A DNA stretch of 64,000 nt. It comes from Saccharum officinarum. Lineage: Eukaryota; Streptophyta; Magnoliopsida; Poales; Poaceae. The stretch covers positions 5,183,451-5,247,450 of the forward strand of contig CM036209.1 of assembly GCA_020631735.1 (NCBI GenBank), given 5' to 3'. Below the pieces are notes generated by a model. That model saw only the letters and a list, made by a program, of their open reading frames with translations, made no database searches and was not told the DNA's origin. A program made the translations under genes and the position numbers. Every line of letters starts with the position of its first letter. Position 1 is the first letter of the stretch. Below are positions 41,811-53,196 of the stretch, piece after piece.

Positions 41811-44497
41811 TTCCTCAAGCAGCAGCGGTGATCATCCATGCTCTTGTGGGTGAGCAGGCATCTCTTGGCCGAACGCTTCCTCCTGTCCTGTACCATGTTC
41901 TCAACGTTGCACACCTTCCTTCCCTCTGTCAGCTTCTGGAACAAGTTCCACGCCAGCCAGTGCAGGCCGAACGCTCCCAGCAGCATTGCGTAGAGCACTG
42001 GCACTGAGATCCCGCGCACCAGAGTCCACGCCCAGCTCCTGGTGGGAAGACAGCCCTGCCACCACGCTGCCGCTGGCATGTAGAAGTAGACGAGGAGGCG
42101 CTTGCTGGAGGCAGTGCAGAAGTCGACGACGTGGAGCAGGTTGCAATGCACGACGAGGCTGATTGACTCCTGCCCCGTGCTGGTGTTCGGCCGCCGGAGA
42201 CAAACGCCATGACGCGGGCAGCGAGGCAGAAGACGCCTTGCCGCACTTGTACTCGGAGACGTGAGAGTCGGTGCCGGCGAAGTCCTGGGCGCCCTCGAAC
42301 TCCAGGACGACGGGCTCGGCGTTCTCGCCCGTGGCGACGACGAGCCAGCGGCTGATGTACTCGGTGGTGGCGGCGCTAGTGGCGTCCTCGATGTGCAGGA
42401 CGGCGCCGAAGGGACCGTTGAACAGGAACAGCACGGCGCTTGGGCAGTGGTGGGCGTCGAGGGCGGTGATGAAGGGATCAGTGGTGAGGACGCCCGAGGA
42501 GTAGTCAGCCCACCAGAACCTGCCACGGTGGGCGAGCGTGCGGAGCGGGGCGAGCACACACACTGGGAGCGGGAAGCGCACGCGCTTGTTGACCCGTGCG
42601 CGACGTCGAAGGCGAAGCAGAGGAGGTCGGCCCCATGGAAGGCAGGAGCTCGGCGACCATGTAGCGGCCGGTGCCGGCGGAGGAAAGCGCGGGCGTGACC
42701 GAGGCGTAGGAGAGCGGGACGGGCAGCATCCCGGCGGGTCCGCAGCAGAGCGCGTCACGAGAGTCGCCGCAGTTGGCGACGATGGGGCAGCCGCGGATGG
42801 AGTCAAGGTCGAAGGCGACGATGATGTCGACGCGGGCGTCCTTGCACGAGACGCAGAGCATGCCCTCCATCCCGCCGAGCTCCCAGTAGGCCCACTGCAT
42901 CATCTCGACGTCCGCGGGGACGAGGTTGGCGCAGCAGAGGAACGACACGTCCTTGTTCAGCTCGATGTCCGCCGCGGACTCCAGGCCCATGGTCTCCATC
43001 GGGTCTTCGTCGTCGCCACGGAGCAGCCGCTGGTGGCCTGGGCCATGTCCGTGCTCCGCGACAGCAAGAGGCATCCGCTCGCCTGGTAGTCGACGTTGTT
43101 GAGCAGCTCCGCCGCGTTCGTTCCGCGGCGCAGGCATCTGGGCATACTCGCCTTGCCGCTGAGGACGGAGAGCTTCTTCGTGGATGACGTCCGCAGACTA
43201 GCGGCCGCGAGCACTGCGGCCAGGTAGCGCGAACGGAGGCGGGTCCATGCGAAGAGCGCATCGGCGTCGGCCGAGAGGCGCGACGCCGGCGCGCAGCGGC
43301 GGCGAGCGCGGCCGCGACGGCGAGCGCAGCGGAGAGAGGCGGACGCGAGGCGGGCGCGAAGCGAGGCGGTCGAGGAGGGGCACGCCGCGGTCGCGAAGCC
43401 GAGGCGAGCGCGGATGAGTACGTCGCGGCGCAGAGCCAAGGCGGACGCGGAGGAACACGCCGCGGTCGCCGAAGCCGAGCGGTCGTGGAGGTGCTCGCCG
43501 CGTCGGGGAGGCCGATGGCGCCGTGCTCCATGTTCGCCGCGATCTTCGCAGGTGTTGGAGCCGCACGGCCTCCTCGGGAGCAGGAAGGCGACGATGTACG
43601 TCTCCATGGTGGGCCTGCTGGCGGACCCCGGCGAGTGCGGAAGCAGGGTGGTGGTGGACGGAAGCCTGGCCACAAGCAGGAGCCCCGGGACGGCCGTGGC
43701 GTTCGCGCTGGCTGTCGTGGAGGAACTGCACGCGTAACCCTCCGCGTCGACGTCAGCGGGGTCAGGTGCGGCTCCTCCCGCGAGCACACGCCCGTCGCGC
43801 TCGGAGCCGCCGGCGATGATGCAGCGGAAGGAACCCCCACCCGGAGCGACGAACGGGTAGGCCACGGAGGCACGCATCGCGAAGGCGAAGTAGCCGAGCT
43901 TGTGGTACTCGTCCTCGTCGTCGGAGCGGATCTGGTTCGCGAAGACGCGCTTGGGGATGGTGAGGAAGGAGACGTGCGGGAACGCTGGCGTATGCAGAGA
44001 CGGCTTCTCAGGCTCCCGGATCTGGATCTCGAACTCCACTGGGGAAGTCTCCACAGACGCTGGCACCGCGGGAATGGAAGCCACAGCGTCGACGGCGAGC
44101 TACTCTTTCACCGGCAGAGGCGAGGCAGCGTCGGAGGCATCCTGCTTGTAGTCGCGCTCCTGTATGACGCGGGCAAGCTCCTCGAACTCTCTGCTCCAGT
44201 TGTCGACCACGATATGAGCGTCGACGGCGAGCTGCTCCTTCTTCGGCAGAGACGGGGACGAGATGAAGGCGGCCTGCCTGTAGACGCGCACCATTGGGAG
44301 GGGGATAGGCTCAAACAGCCCGCCCCAGTTGTCGGCGACCACCTCGCCATCGATCTGCCTGGGGGCACCGACGCGGAGGTCCTTGACCCGCTGTTCCCTC
44401 GCAGCTCGGGTCTCGAGGATGCGCCAGTCCCATCTAGCTTCGATCTCGGCGAGCTTGCGGAAGACTCATTGAAGGCAAACTTGAGGGAGGGATCCAT
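41811..44497 (-). pseudogene. Captured host-gene sequence, DUF1618-like in part, with frame breaks
   Basis: The minus strand opens with an ATG at 44497 (MDPSLKFAF), 4 nt from the primer-binding site. A coherent frame runs from about 44342 to 42957 with one TAG at 44100-44102. It includes DNWSREFEELARVI, SDDEDEYHKLGYFAFAMRAS and then a GC-rich Ala/Arg stretch. The next frame (43137-42505) reads [23 protein letters not shown] and [11 protein letters not shown]. Another frame (42806-41901) reads VRFPLP and [20 protein letters not shown], which resembles the DUF1618 signature of grass proteins. The tail (41950-42100) suggests a membrane segment ([20 protein letters not shown]). At least two frameshifts and one stop exclude a simple protein. 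Assignment to DUF1618 is moderate; the first 1.3 kb is unrecognised and may come from another gene. Confidence 0.45.
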
Positions 44498-44500
44498 GGC

Positions 44501-44521
44501 GGATCGACGGCTCTGATACCA
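44501..44521 (-). other. Primer-binding site of the small LTR element
   Basis: The minus strand reads TGGTATCAGAGCCGTCGATCC, complementary to tRNA-Met and 2 nt from the LTR at 44524. Confidence 0.88.
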
Positions 44522-44523
44522 GA

Positions 44524-44752
44524 TGTCAGCAACCCAGCTAGGATTGTCACAGGTAACTTGATTCCAGAAGCAGGAATCGGATACAAGAGTTTTACGAGGA
44601 AGAACAGTAACAATAAGTACAGGTAAAGGTAAGATAAGTTCTGATGATTTGATTGATGCTTGGTCTGGCCTCCACAGGCCCCTTTTGTAGACGACGTCCG
44701 CATGCCCATCAGGCCTGGGTCACATGACAGTGTCATGGCAGTGTCCCTGACA
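44524..44752 (-). repeat. 5' LTR of the small element
   Basis: 229 bp, TGTCAG...CTGACA, followed by the TSD CTACA. It pairs with 41551-41810. Confidence 0.92.
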
Positions 44753-46227
44753 CTACAGCTTCACCACAACCACACGCAGCCCCCGGCTAACCGATTGAAC
44801 GGGCGAAGCACGGCAGACGGCACGATGGCGGCCATGACGGCTCGCCACAGCTCCGGCGAGGCAGAGATGGCGAACGGAGGCACCTCTGCCCACGGCAAAG
44901 GCATCTACGGATTCACCACACTCTGGCGAATACAAACCACAAGCTAATCGAACCGAAAACGGCTCCTAACATGCACGGCCACACGCACGGCGGCAAAACA
45001 GACCAAAGCTCACCGGCGAGCACGCGGACCGGCGTCTACGGCGCGGTAGCGATTAAACAAACAACAAGGGAAGCTTTGACAGATCACCACGACTCTAGAA
45101 CACGAGCGGGTTGAAGCTAAAGCTGATGGGAGCAACCTCAACCACGGCGGCGGCTATGGCGGCGGCGCGAACCGGCAAACACGACGACGTTCCAGCGAGA
45201 CCTGTGCACTAATCAATCAACAGTCAAGCCGGTGAGCATCATGGCACCATGGCAAGCTCAGAACTGAAGACAGTTGAGCGAGAAGCTCACCGGAGAGGGC
45301 TGGCCACGGCGCGGTGGAGCTCCAGCCGTGCTCTGACCGTGCGCGAGGAGGACGACGTCGCGCGGCCAACTCCGGTGCGGCGAGGCACTGCGGCTGGCTC
45401 CAACAGGTGCACAAGGGAATGGCGGAGCTTGTGGCGTGGCCAATTTTGGCAGAGGGCGCTCGGTGGTGGCGGTGCAAGACGGCGGAGCAAGGATGCTCGG
45501 CGGCGGCGGCAGGAAGAAAAGAAAAGCACGACGGCCGGCTCTGGGCTTAAATAGGCGAGGGCGCGGCTTCTGGACTTGCCAGCAGCTTCTGGGACTCAGC
45601 CAGGCGAGCAACTGTGCGTCCACGCGCTGGAAGCCGCGAGAAGGACGTCGGCGGTGAGACAGGCAGGCTGACTGCTCCCCGGTTCTACTGTAGCAGGGTG
45701 CCCTTCTTCTTTTTCATCCATTTTCTTCCAAATTCATGTAGCAACTTGAAAATCTCCAAAAACGAAAGTTGCTCAACTTTCCACGATCTCCAACTTTGCT
45801 TTTGGAACCATCTTCAAATTCTGCCTGGATTTGAAATTTAAAATTGGGATAAAAGAGGGTATTTGAATTAGGTTTTTTTTAAAATTCAAATTCCTAACAA
45901 ACTTTGACAATTTATTTAGATACTAAATAACCATCAAACAAATCAACCAGTGACCCAGTTGGTTAGCAAAGACATCATATCAATATATGGAACAAAAGTT
46001 AGATCAATTTTATTTATGAAAATTGATTTATTACTTCACTAAAAATTGAACTTTAGTTTCTATCATTAACAACATTTCACAAAACTTTGTAAACCATCAC
46101 ATATGCAACATATGAAGGCTATAATTGAAACATGAAATACATTTATGTCATGACACTTGATGCTTATGCTTAATGATTATGCTCATGATCAAACTTTTAT
46201 TAAGTGCTTAACACCGAAGGTGTTACA

Positions 46228-47896
46228 GTCAGCAGGGTTCACTATGCGGTCTTTCAAATGTTTGTCTAACAAGTTAGGGCCGCTAGGTTTCTATGGCTTA
46301 CGAATGTAGAGCCTGGCCCCTTCCCAATGGCACATTCCGTGCAGGCTATACTCATAAGGACAGAGGCTACACTACACCCAACCCAGAACACACCCCTCTT
46401 GTGCCACAAAGGTAACCACTAACAAGCTAGAAAAGGTCCTCATACTTGACTAAAGCCAGAGTCATATAGCTCTCATGGTTGTACTGTATGTACCAAATAA
46501 TCACTTACAGATAAGTCCTTAGGGAGAGGAATCTAGAGCATAACAAAATATGCTCTAGCCCCTTGTTCCTTGTTTGCTAAAAATCATCTTTTAGTGTTTA
46601 TTGCATATTCCATTAGTCCAGTTATTACAAGATCATGGTCTTTAATTGAGCGCTAGCGTCATACTACCCAATGCATAAACCCATAGGTGACAAAGTACAA
46701 GTACAAATACTAGGAAATCCTTAGTGGTTATCAAGGTAGACACATGCATATGGTCAAATTGTTATTAAAGTGAATAGGACAACAAGGATGATCACATGCT
46801 ATACTTGCCTTAAACTCTAATCTTCTGCTGGTTCTTAACCACCAAAGGATTGCTTCTTTAATCACCAACGCAAAGCTCACCGACTGGACAAGATCATACA
46901 ACACCACACAAGTATCCATGCAATCATACACGAAGCAAACAATAGGATCAAATTAGAATAGTACACCAATCAGTGAAAAGGTTTTAGAACTAATCTACAC
47001 ATTCCTACGAACACACACACGTAAAAATCACGCTAATTGGAGCTATGCGAAAGAAATGGTTACCGAAAGATTTATTTTATATGAGAACAAGAAAACTATA
47101 GGCTTTCATTTATTTTAATAATATATAAAACATGTATAAGATATTTTAGGGAAACATCTAAATCGAATTAAGTCAAATTTATGATTGAATTAGAAACTAA
47201 AATAAAATTAATCATATTTTATTTATAAATCCAGTTGCATATAATCATTATTCAAGTTAGGATTTAAACCATGAAATTCTAGAGCTAGTGACATGAAAAC
47301 GTTGCTACTAACTCGTAGATTATGTCATTATGAATCTAGCGCAACTTGAACGGGTTAAAACGGAGCTAAAATAGAGAAACTATGCTTAAAAACAAGATCA
47401 TGTAGTGCCGCAGTATTGTAAATAAGATTTGGTTTTCGAATTTAAATAAATAGAAATCAGGATTTGAATCTGGACAGGGATGCGGCGGGTTTATATTTTG
47501 GAAAAGAACAGGGGTGAAACAGAAGAAACGGACTTCTTTTTAAATACTTTTGAACGGATTCAAACTGCGGGGCTGATTTCAGAAAAACAGACAGGGCTTT
47601 TAAGAAAAAGCGCGCGCGGTTTTGACCGGTATGGACCCGGTCAACTTTGGATCTGAGTCGCCGATCTAGAAATGGACGGCGCAGATAGATGGGGGAGATG
47701 AGGCTCGCTGGTGCCTCCGTCGACGGCGTTTCGAGCCACGAGGAGGTAGGGATGGGTACACAGATGAAGATATCGAGCTTGCGAAACTTGATGGGGGTAT
47801 TGGTGACGGCGGTGAGTGAATAGAGCACCGCGGGGCATGATCGAGCGGCTCGGGTCCGCCGGCGAGCTAGCGCAAGCAACAGAAAGGATAGAGGGG
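46228..47896 (-). repeat. Gypsy LTR 'L1-host', right part, up to the assembly gap
   Basis: It resumes the LTR interrupted at 37543. 46235-46400 is the reverse complement of about 62640-62795 (CTAACAAGTTAGGGCC, GAGGACAGAGGC-like) and 47320-47380 of about 61825-61880 (GGAGCTAAA, AATCTAGCGCAA). The 5' end of the LTR is lost in the gap. The small open frames here are LTR sequence. Confidence 0.75.
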
Positions 47897-47996
47897 NNNN
47901 NNNNNNNNNNNNNNNNNNNNNNNNNNNNNNNNNNNNNNNNNNNNNNNNNNNNNNNNNNNNNNNNNNNNNNNNNNNNNNNNNNNNNNNNNNNNNNNN
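47897..47996. other. Assembly gap (100 N)
   Basis: Exactly 100 N, a standard placeholder for unknown length. The missing DNA should include the LTR end and the 3' part (RNase H, 3' LTR) of the copia element to the right. Confidence 0.99.
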
Positions 47997-50514
47997 CCAG
48001 GGCCGTCGTAGTCGACATGGGCGTCGAAAGAGGCTTGGCGCTCGCCCATATCAAACTTTCTCAGGAGATCCTTGGTGTACTTGCCTTGGTGCACGAATGT
48101 TCCTTCACGGGTTTGCTTGATTTTGCAGCCCGAGAAAGAATGTCAATTCACCCATCTTGCTCATCTCGAATTCCCTGCTCATAGTCTCAGAAAACTTTGC
48201 AACAAGAGCGTGAGAGGAACCACCAAAAATGATATCATCCATGTAAATCTAAACACAAAGTGTGTCAGTGCCTTGCTTGAGGAGAAACAAAGTTTTATCT
48301 ACTGAACCCATCTTAAAGCCCTTAGCAAGCAAGAAGGCTTTTAAACGCTCATACCAGGCTCTCGGGGCTTGTTTCAATCCATACAAGGCTTTGTGGAGTT
48401 TGTAAACATGGTTGGGATACTTGGGATTTTCAAAACTAGGGGGTTGTCTCACATACACCTCTTCCTCTATGTACCCGTTCAAAAAGGCGCTCTTCACATC
48501 CATTTGATACAGCTTGAACCCTTTCGAAACTGCATAAGCTAAGAGCATCCTTATAGCCTCGATATGGACCACAGGAGCAAAGGTTTCTTCAAAGTCTACT
48601 CCCTCTTTCTGACAAAACCCCTGAGCCACTAGCCTAGCCTTATTCCTCACCACCACTCCATCCTCACTTTGCTTGTTCTTGAAAACCCATTTTGTACTTA
48701 TAGGGTGACACTCAGGTGGAGGTGGAACTAAGACCCAGACTTTATTCCTCTCAAAGTTTTGTAACTCCTCGTGCATAGCATTGACCCAATCGGGATCAGA
48801 AAGTGCGTGTCCAACATTTTGTGGCTCAAAATTAGCGACAAAAGCGGAATGAGCGAAATGTGAGATTTCATATGACCTTGAGCGTGTAACACGCTGACTG
48901 ATGTCGCCGATCATGGTTTGAGGCGGGGTGACGACGTTGGATGTGCCGAGGGGCTTCCCTCAAAGATGTCGCCTCCCCCTCAACAGCTGCTGGGGCCTCC
49001 TCAGGTGCAGCCGATGTAGGCTGAGGAGGTGGCTCGTGCGGACCCCATGTAGTGGAAGAAGATGGATCTGGTCCGTGAGCCGAAGTATTTGTCGTAGACT
49101 CGACTGGAACAGCCGAAGAGGTCGGCTCTGCATCTCTCCAATCAGCATCTTCCTCATTCTCCTCAACGAAGATGCTCTCACCAATCTCCTGATCACCTGC
49201 ACTTTCAAAGACAGGAATAGAACAAGGCATGGTCTCGTCGAAAGTGACTTCACAAGTCTCTACGACTCGGTTAGTTTCAAGATTAAGTACTCGATATGCA
49301 TGAGAATGTAAAGCATAACCAAGAAAGACACCATCTGAGGATCGAGACTCAAATTTATCTAAATTACCTTATTTCAGAATGAAACTCCTGCATCCAAACA
49401 CTCGAAAGTGGCTCACCTTGGGTAGTCGACCGAATCGTAGCTCATAAGAAGTTTTCTTCATGAAGGCTCGAAGAAAGATGTGATTAGAAACATGACACGC
49501 GGTGTTGATCGCTTCGGCCAATATTTCCTAGGAGTCCTATGCTCATCGAGCATCGTCCTGGCCATCTCAACAAGGGTACGATTCTTGCGCTCAACAACAC
49601 CATTTTGCTGAGGGACATAGGGAGAGGAAAACTGATGCTCAAGGCCCAAAGAAGCACAAAAGGTTTCAAAGTGAGTATTCTTGAATTCTGTGCCATTGTC
49701 ACTGCGAATCGCTCTCATGGCATTCTTAGGGAACTCATTTTGCAACCGAAGAATCAAATCTCGAGCATGTGAAAAAGCCTCATCCTTACCCTCCATGAAA
49801 AACACCCAAGAGTAGCGAGAAAAATCATCCACGATCACTAGAACGTACCACTTCCCACCCTCTGACCGAACCCGAGCTGGACCAACTGTGTCCATGTGAA
49901 GTAGCTCGCCGGGTTTTTTTGGTCATGACTTGATTCACAGGTGGGTGAGAAGCGGCAACCATCTTCCCGTGACGATAAGGGTGACACACCAAATCCTTCT
50001 CAAATTTCAACTTGGGCAATCCTCGGATTAGATCAAGTGAGCTCAACCTAGCTAGTAAGTCAAAGCTCAAGTGACCAAGTCTCCTATGCCACTTCCAAAG
50101 CTCAGAGGAGGATCTGGCCACCAGACATCGAGAAGAGCCAAAAGAGTGAGAAAAATCAGCTCGAAAGACACGGCCAAACGGAACAATCTGACAAACAAGA
50201 TTTCCCTGAGAGTCGAGAACTCGAGACAAGCCGGTCTTAAAGCGCACTTCAAAGCCATCTTGAAGGAGTTGCGAAACAGAAAGCAAGTTGAAATGCAAGT
50301 TTGAAACCAAAGCAACATCCTTCAAGACAAAACTCTCATTGACCCGAATGGTCCCACAAGAAAGCACTTTACCTTTGCTATTATCCTCGAATGTGATGTA
50401 CTCCTTACATTGCACGGGGTCGAGGCTAGAGAACCATTTAGAACTTCCGGTCATGTGGCGCGAGCATCCGGAATCAATGAGCCATGTGTTCTCCAAACCT
50501 TCGTCCTGCATCAA
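47997..50514 (-). pseudogene. pol: Copia Pol: protease, integrase, reverse transcriptase; many lesions
   Basis: From the ATG at 50511 (overlapping the gag stop as TGATG): protease with WLIDSGCSRHMTG; the GAG-pre-integrase region (LWHRRLGHLSFD-like, here LWKWHRRLGHLS); the integrase core with DDFSRY, SDNGTEF and NGVVERKNRTL (D, D, E); then reverse transcriptase with KWVFKNKQ, VDFEETFAPV, MDVKSAFLNG and YMDDIIFGG. The copia order PR-INT-RT is kept. Lesions: extra A in the A-run near 49917, one base lost near 49528, TAA at 49369-49371, frameshift near 48915, TAG at 48249-48251 just before the YMDD box, extra base near 48115 and another shift near 48040. The element is dead in this copy. Confidence 0.9.
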
Positions 50515-53133
50515 TAGAAAGACATAGGATGAGCAAATGGCACAACACTGGGGTTAGTAAACTGTGAAGGATACCAGTGTTGGCTCATTTGCCCTGGAAA
50601 AGTGTTAGGAAAAACACCAAACATGCCATGTCCCATTTGAGGAAAGCGAGCACCACGTGAGGGAAAACATGGTCCGCTAAAGCTGTAGGACTGAAAGCCA
50701 CTGTCACGAGGTCCAAAGTCATATTGATCATGATCTGAACCACGTCGGGCACGACCACCATGACCACCGCGTGGTCTAGCAACCTGAGGCCTAGCACCTT
50801 GAGGCATTGCACCTCTTGGCCTAGCATTGCGCCTCTGAACAGGAGGCACATGTACACCATGGGGTGGACGGTACATGTTCCGGTTGTTCAACTCATACTC
50901 CCGCCGCTCATCTCTCTTCCTCCTGAAGCAAAACTCAACAAGGTGACCATCCCTATGGCAATAGTCACAGTGATACCTCACCTCTCTCTTAGGTGGTTGT
51001 TGGCTCACTCTCTTGTGGGTATGGTTCACTCTTGGTAGCTTTTTGGCTTTAGGAAGGGGATCCTCAAAGATGTTCTGTAGAGTGTCAAGTGGGTTTCTGA
51101 GATGGTTCGGTTTTGGAACCTAAACTTGTTTCTAGGGTGGAGCTCTTGGAGGTTCTTCAAACACTCCGTCTTTCACAGTGGGTTCGGTAGGCTTAGGTGG
51201 ATTGATCTTGATTAATTTGGGAGTAGTGGAAGGTTTCTCACTTGGGCTCAAACCACTAAACTCACCAACTTTGCCATAGACATTTTCACCCTTCCCACCT
51301 AGAGCAAAGCCTACTCCCGATGTCCCAGTTCCCCGTCTGAACTGGCTCATCATCATGCCCAACTGCGGTTCACTACAAGATACCCAATTCAAGATGGACC
51401 GAAGGTATGTGTTATCTTCCTCGGATCTCATCTTGTCATGCCCGCAAGACTCAAGCTCCAACACCAATCTCTCACAACATGCACACTCAACAACCGTGCT
51501 ATCTGAACTGGCCTTCTCAGGAGCAAGGATCTTGGCATTCTTCTCTGCCAGCTCAGATTGTAAGCCTGAACAAGACTTGCATGCACCCAACAAGCTAGAC
51601 CTAGCCTTCAGCTCATCGTTCTCATCTAACAAGGCAGCATACTTAGATTGCAACTCAGAAAAGTTAGTCATATGAACAGCACATTCATCACACTCAACCT
51701 CGTCAGACACATGAACAACAAGCTTCTTAGCTTCCTCAAGCTCTTTCTCCACAACTTCTAGCTTGTCCTTAAACTCTCTCCTCTCACGAGCAGCACGTTT
51801 CAGCAACTTATCTTGACTCATCAAAGTATCGGTCATGATATCAAGCTCGGCAATAAGAGCATCGACGGAGGGTTTTACCTCGGTAGAGTCGTCGTCGCCG
51901 GGAAGCACGTCCTTGTTGGGCTTCATACCTTCATCCATGGCCATGGTGCAGTAGCCTCCGTGGATGGACTTGGCGACGAAGCAAAGCCCGGTCAACTTGT
52001 CCTCACGTCTCTTCTCGGACTCATCATCGCTCGAGGGAGAAGAAGACCGATCGTCGTCGGTGTCGTTGTCAAGGTCGCTGAGGGAGGCGAGGAAGGCGCG
52101 CTCTTGAGCCTTGGCCTTCTTGAAGTACTTCTTCTTCAGCGCCTCCTTGTCGAATCCTCTGTTTGACTTGTGCTTGGAGGTGTACTCGCGCTTGTCCTTG
52201 CGCTTGCTGGAGTCGTACTTGTTGAAGGAGTGCTTGTTCTTCTTGGGGCAGTGGGCGACGAAGTGGTCGGGATCTCCATAGCCGTAGCATCCTTCCTTCG
52301 GACCACCACCACGTCGGCGATTCAAGAGGTTGTTGTGAAACCGCGAGAATCGGCTGATGATCAATGCCAGCTCGTCATCCCCAAGACTCTCCATCTGCTC
52401 CTCTGTGACAGACACCAAAGAAGACAAGGCAAAAGACAACTGTGAAGGGTTAGCCAAAGAACTTGAGCCATTACCTGAGACCAAGGCCATAGTCGGTGCA
52501 GAGGGATTCTTCAGCTTGGCTTGGGTCTGGTAGTCAATCTCGGTGGACTTGAGCTTGCTGAAAAGCTCATCCACAGTGAGGGTCTCATACCCCAAAGACT
52601 CAATGATGGCGGTCACCTTCACATCCCATACCTTCCGATCTAGGGCATATAGAAGCTTGAGTGCCCTCTCATGATCATCATAAGGTAACTGTGCCTTATT
52701 TGCTCGCATCTTGTTGACGATGGTCTGAAAGCGAGAAAACATGGCATCGATGGACTCGCCCATCAAGCTGGGTGAAGTTCTCGTACTCCCTCTTGTACGT
52801 CTCGTAGAGTCTGGTTTTGACCTGTGCGGTCCCCTCGTGATAGCTCTGAAGCCTCACCCAGATCTCCCGAGCAGTAGTACAATCGGAGACTCTTTCGAAC
52901 TCCTGAAGAGAAAGACTCGAGAAAAGAACTGCGCGAGCTCTGCTATTAGCGTTGTGTCGATCTTTTTGATCTTGCGTGACACGAGCATGGGGTTCAAGCA
53001 CAACATAAGTAGCATCCTCGCAAATCTCCCAAACAAGCCAATCAATCCCCTGGAGATGCGCGGACATGCGGATCTTCCAATAGGGATAATTTGTTCCATC
53101 GAAGAACGGTGGTTTATCGGAACCACGCTCCAT
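50511..53133 (-). pseudogene. gag: Sirevirus Gag (copy B), broken
   Basis: This is the same protein as 19-2640, with the ATG at 53133. One extra C near 52760 shifts the frame, and two nonsense codons (51132-51134, from CAG; 51120-51122, from TGG) break the Pro-rich linker before the second zinc knuckle. The three open pieces (53133-52696, 52766-51132, 51029-50511) are otherwise almost identical to copy A. Confidence 0.92.
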
Positions 53134-53173
53134 GTCGCCTTCGTGGATCACGGACCGATTAAGGTGGAATGAT

Positions 53174-53194
53174 CCTTAACTGGCTCTGATACCA
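53174..53194 (-). other. Primer-binding site, copia copy B
   Basis: Identical to the site at 2681-2701. Confidence 0.87.
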
Positions 53195-53196
53195 AT

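Larger units (their letters stand above)
41551..44752 (-). mobile_element. Small LTR element without pol, carrying a host-gene-derived insert (Bs1-like), TSD CTACA
   Basis: Two direct LTRs (41551-41810, 260 bp; 44524-44752, 229 bp) both start TGTCAG and end CTGACA. They are flanked by a perfect 5-bp TSD CTACA (41546-41550 and 44753-44757). A tRNA-Met primer-binding site lies beside the right LTR, so transcription is leftwards. The 2.7-kb interior contains no protease, integrase or reverse transcriptase. It contains GC-rich coding-like sequence of host character. The maize element Bs1, with captured cellular gene parts, is the closest precedent known to me; sequence kinship to Bs1 is not claimed. 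Confidence 0.9.
37544..46227 (-). mobile_element. Second Gypsy retrotransposon (Tekay/Del-like), internally deleted, inserted in an LTR
   Basis: Left end TGTGGTAGAACC and right end ...GGTGTTACA are inverted LTR termini. The flanks GTCGG (37539-37543) and GTCAG (46228-46232) are a 5-bp TSD with one mutation. The host LTR continues in register on both sides. Minus-strand order: 5' LTR (46227-39195, interrupted), primer-binding site, leader, gag start, then directly the last 370 bp of the 3' LTR. Everything between gag codon 94 and the 3' LTR is deleted. Confidence 0.88.
39195..46227 (-). repeat. 5' LTR of the second Gypsy element, split by a small LTR element
   Basis: After removing the insertion at 41551-44757 the LTR is about 3.8 kb, long but within the range of Tekay/Del elements. 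It contains GGTCCTTAATCGACATAGGC and CCATTCGTATAATGG, blocks common to these LTRs. A GC-rich zone at 44980-45660 is probably its promoter region. Open frames there (45249-45554, 45258-45623) show no domain. Confidence 0.7.

Noticed and set aside
42700..42800. Protein phosphatase 2C fragment ([11 protein letters not shown])
   Set aside because: A single short motif similarity. The surrounding text fits a DUF1618-like protein better, and no other PP2C motif is present.
43485..44516. 343-codon plus-strand frame
   Set aside because: Shadow of the GC-rich minus-strand cargo; no domain, and opposite to the element's transcription.
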